A stretch of DNA of 28,274 nucleotides from Basidiobolus ranarum. Taxonomy: Eukaryota > Basidiobolomycota > Basidiobolomycetes > Basidiobolales. How positions within the stretch are numbered: the stretch's first letter is position 1; every line of letters begins with the position of its first letter. Shown one piece after another: positions 21,814-28,274 of this stretch. The DNA lies in contig JASJQH010000117.1 of the NCBI GenBank assembly GCA_040143965.1, positions 1 through 28,274 of the forward strand. Direction: 5' to 3'. The notes beneath the pieces were generated by a model, which was not told where the DNA came from, searched no databases, and saw only the letters and a list, made by a program, of their open reading frames with translations. A program made the translations under genes and the position numbers.

Positions 21814-22170
21814 TTAGATGTGATTATTGCTGGAATTCAGTTTGGATTTATCCTCAATATCACACACTTGGTCGCCATCCTTCGAACCTAGGAAATCGTG
21901 TTGAAATGTTCGCGTAGGATTGTTGTCTGCAGTATGAGCAATGCCAATGAATGGGTTCTCGTTTTCTTCGCTAAACATTAGTGTCAGTAATTACTCTGTG
22001 ACATATATGGCTCTATTTCGAAGCACTAACCTTTCGCCTTCATTCTGTCCATAGTTAAGATGTCTGGAAGAGTCGTATTGGCCCTTGTAAGAGCCGTTAC
22101 CGACTGTTCCTCCAGAGTAAGCATTGGAGACGGTGTCGTGAGCGTCTTTAGATGGGTTGATACCTGACAT
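21814..22170 (-). CDS. Hypothetical small hydrophilic protein (98 residues)
   Basis: I do not recognise this gene. Two exons (22031-22170 and 21814-21970) joined over a 60-nt intron with GTTAGT..TTTAG ends give 98 residues. It starts MSGINPSKDAHDTVSNAYSG and ends SSNNHI. The protein is polar throughout, with no membrane segment, signal peptide or cysteine pair (one Cys, in QVCDIED). The first half is rich in Gly, Ser, Asn and Tyr, with GGTVGNGSYKGQYDSS resembling low-complexity or intrinsically disordered stress proteins. The second half has an acidic run (EGESEENENP) and a longer ordered-looking part (PFIGIAHTADNNPTRTFQHDF). Both exons are open with clean splice phases, which supports a real gene, but no homology supports it. 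The ATG is the first in frame. Confidence 0.55.
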
Positions 22171-23818
22171 GGTGTTAATTTGTCGGTGTTTCTGTAGTTC
22201 CTTGGAGGTATTTATGTCTTCTTCATCCCAGGCGCGACAGTCATCCTATCATCATCTGGAACAGCATGACATCATCGAAGCTGGCCAGTGTATGTTGTTT
22301 GTTTTCGAAATGGTTAACCCATGTTCTTCATAGCTCTATCGATCTAACAATCATACCATCAAATGAGACGTGAGACTTATCCGCCGCAGCACCAGTTTGG
22401 ATGAATCATAAGAGTACACTTTACATGTTCTGCATTGCTCTGAAACATAGCAATTCAGCTGCACACTCTCACAGGATTGAGCTTGTCAGAGCTGGAACCA
22501 TATTACAGTATGATGATGGTGGCAGCACTAAAACCATCTAGAGGTAGGATGCTCCCTTGATGTAAGCCAATATTGCTGTTTAATCGTGTAGCTGGCCAGG
22601 AGGCAGACCCGCTGTCAATGTAATCGATTATTAGCTCTGATCGGCCCTCAGTTGATGGTGTATGAGTCGAGTGTTCCAAAGTAAATATTTGGAACGGTGC
22701 ATTCCTCTCCCAATCAGTAGACACCTTAACAGCGTGCCAGAGTTTCCTGTCCACATAACGTCAAGAGCGGCAAGTAGGTCAGCTCCAAAGTTTCTCAAGC
22801 ACTTCGAAGTTTCATACATGATTGGTTTCTCGAGTTCCAGGTAGTTTAATTTCGGTCATAACCTGGTCATAGATTGACAACTGGGGGGGGGATAAAACGC
22901 TCGATATTCAGTATAAAAATTTGCATTAATTTTCAGAATCCCATATTTTCAAAGGGCTTATTTGAATAAATTAATTGATTTTCCATTGACTCAATTGGCA
23001 GGAATGACCTCAAGTTGTGTAATACTGAGGAAGGCGGTTTACTATGTTGATTATTCAATGAAGTTGAGCTCTAGCATAAACTCGAATAGGTAGCCCCCAT
23101 ACCCACTTGCCCCAGTTGCCATAATACTTACAACAGATGTTATAAGCGCTGATAGAGTTCAATGAACAGATATTCTCAAAGATTGAGGCTGTCCATGCCA
23201 ATATAACAGTGTTTAGAGGACTGCAATATACCTATATGTCTTCCTTTTAGAAACCTCCACAGGCAGCCCCGTAGCTGGAGAATCCTTAGGTCGATGAGCT
23301 TATTATGACATTCCAACGAAACCCCGCCTCTTTTCATCAATCAGCATACTCGGAAGAGCCCCAACTCGCAAATGAACCAAATCACTATGCTATTGTGTTG
23401 TAAAGCAAAGTGAATCTGACAGTGTGATTTATGAGATATAATTCTCACCATCGAAAGACCATCTGATTGTAATATTCCTGATATTTAAAGTGGTATATTA
23501 ATAGATGGCCAAGTGATTCAGATGATTGTAGATTTATGCAAGAACTTTTTCATAGTGTATATTGGTCAATATATTTCATAGATCTCGTCTTGCAATAATC
23601 TCGTACTTGTGCCAGCAATTTAAGTTTGCACCACTTTCTACTTAGTGTTAGCGGAATAGGCCAATTGGAATGAAATGATACATTCAATTTTTTATCGAAA
23701 GTGGTAGTCAAGAATAGAATCTCCAATTCACTAGTGTCACAAAAAAATTACGAATATCTCTAGCATTCAGAGGTTTACAGTCTTCGACAAATATATGCTA
23801 TCAACTTGTTAATAAGGG
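22171..23818. other. Intergenic stretch between the small orphan and MDM33
   Basis: This 1.6-kb stretch lies between divergent genes. It holds a LINE relic at 22503-22860 (listed separately), perhaps with further decayed minus-strand LINE sequence up to about 23400. The part next to MDM33 (23420-23818) has no recognisable feature and must include that promoter. Confidence 0.5.
22503..22860 (-). mobile_element. Decayed LINE fragment (reverse-transcriptase domain)
   Basis: The minus strand carries part of a non-LTR retrotransposon reverse transcriptase. A piece reading LAALDV is followed, after a frame change, by VDRKLWHAVK. This recalls the LDxxxAYDxVDRxxLW block. About 70 residues later NSNIGLHQGSIL matches the GxxQGxxLSP block. 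Spacing is right for the family. The first catalytic region has lost bases (no AYD) and the frame ends soon after GSIL, so the copy is dead. No 5' end, endonuclease, poly(A) tail or target-site duplication was found. The clade cannot be told, though RTs with LQGS-type blocks are common in Mucoromycota genomes. Confidence 0.55.
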
Positions 23819-25584
23819 ATGCTGAAAGTGAGACCAGTATTATTGGGAAGTTCCCTCAGAGTAAGTCTTGCTATTCGAGAGGGAATTTCTCGTCACAGAG
23901 TCCTTCATTTGCGTAGAGATGTTGCTCGTTTCACCTCTTCAACAAATAACACCACCGCTCCAAATGACTCTAAAATTAAAGATAGTGCTCAGGTAGAGGA
24001 GGAGCTCAAAAAAATTCTAGAGGATAATAAAACCGCCATGAATAAACTGGCTGAAGTCGAGACGCATGCAAAACCATCTATAGGTACTGAGCAACAGTTA
24101 TCCTCAATGTCGAAAAATTCATTAGAAAACAATTTCAACTTGAATACAAAGAAGAGCTTTGATGAAGTTTTCCTTCAGCTTCAAAAGCATCCTTTATTTG
24201 GGAAAATTAGAGGACATATCCCTGAAAACGTCACCAATGGAGAGCTCACTAAATTGATACAAGATCCTTTCTTAAAAATCAACGGTTATTGGACTGAGCT
24301 CACAGCTACCCCTCCTAAAGAGAGACTTGTCAAGATAGGGAAAATTATCAACGACGTAACCGGATACAGTGCTGTTGAAAAGCTTAAAAACAAAGTGATT
24401 CAAGCTGGTAAGTTTCATCATTTTCAAAAACATATGCTATCAGTATGCTTATGAAACGGGTTTAAAACACAGAGAAGAACTTAGTAATCGCTAAAGACCA
24501 ATTGGAGGAGGTGAAACTAGCATATGAAAAATCTATAGAAGAGAGAGCTACTTGTCAACGAGATATCAATAGTCTTCTGCAAAGGAAGCATACATGGAGT
24601 GACGCAGATGTGGTGAAGTTCACCAGCCTCTATCGTACAGAACATATCAACGAGCAAGCAGAACAAGCTGCGAAGATCAAGTTCAAAGAATTTGAGAAAA
24701 ACGTAGATCATCAGCACAATGAACTTGTCGATGCTATTCGAATGCGGTACCATGAAGAACAAATATGGAGTGATAAGATCCGTGGAGCCTCCACTTATGG
24801 CACTTGGACTCTAATGGGAATTCATGTGTGTCTGTTTATTCTGGTTCAAACAATATTTGAACCGAAAAAACGTCGTCGACTTCAAGAACATTTCGATAAA
24901 AAGCTTTCTGAGACCTCAGAGGAAGAGCAACTGGCATTGTCCAAGCAAGTTCAGCCCGTAATGTCTGCTATTGATGATCAGCAAGCTCGAATTGATAACC
25001 TTGTTGAGGAGTATTCAAAGCTCCAGAACGAGCTTAAAACCCTTGCATCATACATATCGCCCAACAATGAACCTACATATCAGCCTATGCTTGATTACAT
25101 AGAGCCTCTATCTCCTCCACCCAGGTTGGGCTATAATGATCCGAGTCCCGAAACAGTTGATGCAGTCCCCAACGAACCAAATTTACCCGGCCTATCTTCC
25201 TCACCATTGGCTTTGAATTCGGCTGATAAACTCCAGGATGTAGATAATGCTTTCGTTGCAGAAACTCAAGCCATATCTGAAGAACAAATGGAACCTATGA
25301 AAGATGATCACCAATCTGCAAATGATTACTCACCAAATACCGTGTCCACAGAAGATCTTTTGTTAGATGAGCCGATAATGAGTGAGAGTCTGAATAGTCA
25401 AGTCGATGTTGAACCTTCTCCCGTCCATACAGAGCCTTCGACATTGTCATGGGTGGTTGGTTCTTTTTACAACCCCCATGCAACTTACCAATATACTCAG
25501 AAAGATGTGACATTGCTGACATTGGAAAGTGCAGTAGCGGGTAGTCTGATTACCGCTATAATCGCTTATCTTTTAAACAGATAG
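23819..25584 (+). CDS. MDM33: Sensitive-to-high-expression protein 9 / MDM33, mitochondrial inner membrane
   Basis: This is a 566-residue mitochondrial inner-membrane protein of the She9/Mdm33 family, which shapes the inner membrane and affects mitochondrial fission. Two exons (23819-24407 and 24473-25584) are joined over a 65-nt intron to read KVIQAEKNLVIAKDQLEE. The first 40 residues are rich in Arg, Leu and Ser with few acids (MLKVRPVLLGSSLRVS...), a probable matrix-targeting signal. A long coiled coil covers roughly residues 195-300 and contains the family block HTWSDADVVKFTSLYRTEH. The first membrane helix is near 305-326, flanked by EPKKRRR. A second coiled segment (DDQQARIDNLVEEYSKLQ) follows. 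Then comes a 130-residue acidic, Pro/Ser-rich stretch with little conservation, and a final helix at 545-564 ending LLNR. The family call rests on the central block and topology. Confidence 0.93.
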
Positions 25585-25909
25585 ATACCTGTATTTCATC
25601 TATTTAACGGCAACCATTGTTGCTTCATTCATCAGCAATCATTCTTTTCCTCAATAAACAATCAAGACTTGGCATCATTTTAAAATTTGTTGAAACCTTA
25701 TTCGTTACTCCTATCAATTTTCATTATCGGATGACCAATTTTAGGATCATATCCACCCAAGTAATTACTAGCAAATATCAGGTTTAAACATGGGGATCTT
25801 TATTCAAGATCACATGACTTTTTTTCGATACCTCGATGAGGTCTAATTTATGTTTGGACGAAAACGCAAGGTTTGACTCCTCCTCTTTGGCTGCACGTTA
25901 TCGTTAACC
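25585..25909. other. Spacer between MDM33 and eL39
   Basis: This short spacer includes the MDM33 3' end and the eL39 promoter. A pyrimidine-rich stretch (ACTCCTCCTCTTT near 25875) sits shortly before the eL39 ATG and may mark its transcription start, as in many ribosomal-protein genes. No clear TATA box is seen. Confidence 0.45.
25653..25658 (+). terminator. Putative poly(A) signal of MDM33
   Basis: AATAAA occurs about 70 nt after the MDM33 stop, a normal distance. It is a motif match only. Confidence 0.45.
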
Positions 25910-26325
25910 ATGGTAAGCTATCTGCTTTTAATTCACTATGCATCCATCGTGATATCATGATGAACTATAAAGATTCCATCAGTATATGGATCCACGCATT
26001 GAGTCGGCTGTTGCGCAGTTTTTCACCACAATTGTAATGTTATTCTGACTTGCATATATGGAGACCTTGAGTGTTGCCTTGTACTGATGGCGAGGCTTTA
26101 AGGGCAGATTCGATGTCATGATGGTGAACCAACACGTCGAATTGGTTTATTAACTTTTCATATTTCTTCTAGCCCTCCCAGAAGTCTTTCAAGATCAAGC
26201 GCATTCTTGGCAAGAAGCAAAAGCAAAACAGACCCATCCCCCACTGGATCCGTTTGAGAACTGATAACAAGATCAGATACAACGCCAAGCGTAGACACTG
26301 GCGTCGTACCAAGTTGGGTCTTTAA
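25910..26325 (+). CDS. RPL39: Large-subunit ribosomal protein eL39
   Basis: This is a 51-residue basic protein that lines the lower ribosomal exit tunnel. The coding part of exon 1 is just the ATG (25910-25912). A 260-nt intron with GTAAGC..TTCTAG ends follows, and exon 2 (26173-26325) encodes [15 protein letters not shown] through to [11 protein letters not shown]. The length is exactly that of yeast and human eL39. The conserved [13 protein letters not shown] and [16 protein letters not shown] are intact. The intron is about four times longer than any other in the window and seems to host a C/D snoRNA (listed separately). It also has a short inverted repeat, AACCAA (26127-26132) with TTGGTT (26142-26147), just before a TTAAC branch-site candidate. 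Codon use is biased to C-ending codons, as in highly expressed genes. Confidence 0.97.
25937..26056 (+). ncRNA. Candidate intron-encoded C/D-box snoRNA
   Basis: The long eL39 intron holds a C box ATGATGA (25957-25963) and a D box CTGA (26045-26048) 92 nt apart, a normal snoRNA size. Outside them, TATGCA (25937-25942) and TGCATA (26051-26056) can pair, giving an external stem of the kind used by intronic snoRNAs. The 12 nt just before the D box (TGTAATGTTATT) can pair with 18S rRNA AATAACAATACA, as I recall it from human and fungal sequences, with one mismatch. By the D+5 rule that would aim at an A in the site known as Am436 in yeast (snR87) and Am484 in human (U16). A clear D'/C' pair was not found and the C/D boxes lack an immediate stem. 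The call is inference from motifs. Confidence 0.42.
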
Positions 26326-26871
26326 ACTTATCCAACACGCCTGTTTCTGGGAAGTGGATTCTTTTCACAGCCATTACTCATTTTGCCATGTATTGTGGGT
26401 CCAAATTGGATCGCTTTGATTATATGGTGATCCACGAAAAATGTTTAGAGTGAATTTTTTTGCCTTATAAAAATAAAGTAAACATCAATGACTCTAAACT
26501 ATCTTGCTTCTAACTTATCTTTCACTTGACCTTACTTGGGAAGAGTTTTCCTTACCACTAACGTTCTACATATACTGTATGGAATTTTGCTGATATTTCC
26601 CATCAGAACAATAATAATATGGTGGATATGTTTGTTGTGATCACGGCAACATAGCTTCTGGCTAGTAGCCAGTATTGTTTGAATAAACGAGACAACGAAC
26701 GTATACATAACTCTTCAAATCAATGATTTGGAATGAATTATTATGGAATCAAAATTTTCTTTTTAATCTACATACGAATAAATATTGAAAAACAACGTCT
26801 ATTTAGATTTAGTTCATTCGATTTTTTTGTAGTCCTTTCAAACCCAAAGAAAGTAAACACATCTATATACG
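26326..26871. other. Spacer between eL39 and NUP43
   Basis: This 0.5-kb stretch has the eL39 3' end and presumably the NUP43 promoter. It is AT-rich near 26730-26830. No gene or RNA is recognised. Confidence 0.5.
26472..26477 (+). terminator. Putative poly(A) signal of eL39
   Basis: AATAAA lies about 147 nt after the eL39 stop in an A-rich context. It is a motif match only. Confidence 0.35.
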
Positions 26872-28150
26872 ATGCAAGCATTCGGACATCAGCCTGCTGG
26901 AAACAAAATCTCTAAAGTCCGTTGGGAAAATGGTCAAAATTTCACCGATAGAGAGTTGTTATTTGCCACCGGTTCTTGGGATGAAGGAAAGGTATTTGAA
27001 GCCCATTACACTGCTGTCAAATACCAGATTTAACCTTATTCGTTGAACGCTAATACGTGTTATTAGGATAATTTACTAAAACTTTGGAGTTGTGAGGCCC
27101 CTGGTGTTCCAAGAATGGATGTTAAGGAATATAAAGCAGTGGAACAAACTCGTATTCAACATTCTGGAGATGTTACAGATATTCACGTATGTCTTTTTTA
27201 TGGAACTCATTTTCACAACTTATCTAAACCGAATAGAACCAACCTTCGTTTAAAAATGGAAACTTTATTTTTTTTAGTTTTTAGAGGATGAACTGCTTAT
27301 TACCGCTTCTTCCTTCGGCTCCGTTAACCTTTTCAAAATACAGAAAGACCAAGAGGTAGTCACCATTCACTATCCTAAGCTATTTCACTATACTTCCTCT
27401 AGTAACCCCTTACGTTGAAATTAGGCCGAGAAAATTGAATATACTTTGGAGCATCGCAAAACTTTACCTTTACACAAATACACTACTGGCGGAACTGCGT
27501 CATGCACAGGAATCGCCATTCAACCCTTCTCTGGAAATGGTGGAGATATTGTAAGTTGTGGTGAAGATGGAAAAATCAACCTATTCAGCATTGATGAAGA
27601 GAGCCCTAGGGAAACTATAGGTTAGTAAAACTATATTTTTTTATCCTCATCCCTCATTAAATACTGAACCCTACGTAGCTGCCGATGGAATGGCATTAAA
27701 CAGTATTGCTTGGATCTCGTCTCACCTTATTGTAAGTGTTCAAGTCAGTTAAACTACTCATTTTGTGGTTCTAACAAACTCGTTGCATTCCATAGGCCAC
27801 CACTACTAATGGAGGTCAGCTTAAACTCTACGATATCAGAGATCTCCGTAAACCTAGCGCCATCTATAGCGAGTAAGTCACTTGGATCGCTAAATAACCA
27901 GTCAAAAAAGCCTCTGACTAAGATGTTTTCTCTAGTTCTTCTAACCCAAATGTTGCTTTAACTTGCATGGCGATTCATCCGTCTCAGGTATTTCCCCTCT
28001 CCCATGCTAACCAATGACATCCCATAATACTAACATACCAACAGGCCAATAAACTTTGTACTGGTAGTGCTAACGGCCATATCACCACCTGGGACATAAG
28101 AAATCAAGAGATTCCCGAATCTAACCCCTTCTCTGTTCATTCGTCTTATG
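26872..28150 (+). CDS. NUP43: Nucleoporin Nup43 (WD-repeat), N-terminal 267 residues
   Basis: This is a WD-repeat beta-propeller subunit of the Y-shaped Nup84/Nup107 complex that scaffolds the nuclear pore; budding yeast lacks it. Eight exons were joined: 26872-26991, 27067-27186, 27278-27355, 27425-27620, 27679-27731, 27796-27872, 27936-27987 and 28045-28150. Introns are 57-91 nt and all phases agree. The start, GNKISKVRWE then FATGSWDEG, parallels human NUP43 (QKISKTRWR...FATGSWD). Later come VSCGEDGKINLFSID (human VGEDGRINLF), GGQLKLYDIRDLRKP and GSANGHITTWDIRNQEIP (human GGQDGMLSIWDVRQGTMP). The last exon ends SSYG at a good GTAAGA donor, but sequence after it turns into mitochondrial cox2. 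About 100 C-terminal residues, including the final blades, are missing from the window. Whether they lie further on cannot be seen. Confidence 0.92.
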
Positions 28151-28155
28151 GTAAG

Positions 28156-28274
28156 ATAGCATTCCCATCTTTCAAATTACTTTATCTAATGGATGAGGTA
28201 ATAGATCCAGCCATGCTATAAAAGTAAATGGTCATCAATGGTATTGGGATTATCAATATTCTGATTACGTAGAC
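28156..28274 (+). pseudogene. Mitochondrial cox2 fragment (NUMT, or assembly chimera)
   Basis: From about 28156 the plus strand encodes cytochrome c oxidase subunit 2: IAFPSFKLLYLMDEVIDPAM, then after one missing base IKVNGHQWYWDYQYSDYVD. This is the segment from the end of the second membrane helix into the copper-domain start. The single-base loss (ATG-CT-ATA near 28213-28220, where ATG-ACT-ATA is expected) shows it is not an intact gene. It begins within 5 nt of the NUP43 exon 8 donor and runs off the window. In a true nuclear locus it would be a recent mitochondrial insertion into intron 8. Because the window ends inside it, a contig-end misjoin is also possible. Confidence 0.85.

Noticed and set aside
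14981-23364. A 13-base string (TTGGGGCTCTTCC) at 14981-14993 that recurs inverted at 23352-23364, both giving a GALP peptide, as if from one LINE family.
   Set aside because: A match of this length is not significant alone and the flanking translations do not align convincingly.
26116-26153. A second C-box-like ATGATGG with the AACCAA/TTGGTT hairpin as a second snoRNA in the eL39 intron.
   Set aside because: No D box follows before the splice acceptor; the hairpin more likely brings the branch site and acceptor together or is chance.
28189-28221. Continuation of NUP43 across the cox2-like stretch using an AG near 28203 or 28197.
   Set aside because: The resulting residues match cytochrome oxidase subunit 2, not the expected NUP43 WEVxFHP block; one choice stops after a few codons.

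Overview
The window looks like nuclear DNA of an early-diverging fungus, probably in or near Mucoromycota. The evidence is the set of fungal-type genes: a fused HIS7, a cytochrome-b5-fused OLE1 desaturase, a Pap1/Yap-type bZIP factor and MDM33. It also holds genes lost from many yeasts, namely NUP43 and a clear LAMTOR1. I read 32 introns with GT..AG ends; 31 are only 53-91 nt and one is 260 nt. The phylum call is inference from gene content, not a measured placement.

Layout from left to right: the 3' part of HIS7 (+) is cut by the window start. A bZIP regulator (-) follows, then an eight-exon membrane-anchored HSL-type lipase (+), HPRT (-), a 2-Cys peroxiredoxin (-) and the delta-9 desaturase OLE1 (-). 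Next come a TMEM41/VTT scramblase-like protein (+), LAMTOR1 (+), TRM112 (-) and a 98-residue orphan (-). The window ends with MDM33/SHE9 (+), ribosomal protein eL39 (+) and NUP43 (+). NUP43 runs into a mitochondrial cox2 fragment at the right edge. I rebuilt exons by joining splice sites so that frame and family similarity both hold.

The genes are housekeeping: histidine and purine metabolism, lipid turnover and desaturation, peroxide defence, lysosomal TORC1 and ER membrane functions, tRNA and release-factor methylation, mitochondrial inner-membrane shape, the ribosome and the nuclear pore. I see no operon-like or defence cluster. The bZIP factor and peroxiredoxin could be linked through oxidative stress, but only by family knowledge.

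The long gaps (0.9-2.5 kb) are mostly featureless, with faint decayed traces: a Copia-like integrase fossil, a LINE reverse-transcriptase relic, and possible remains of FYVE and U1-C-type zinc-finger genes. The most interesting non-coding signals are a likely C/D-box snoRNA in the long eL39 intron and the nuclear-mitochondrial junction in NUP43. I found no convincing previously undescribed system.
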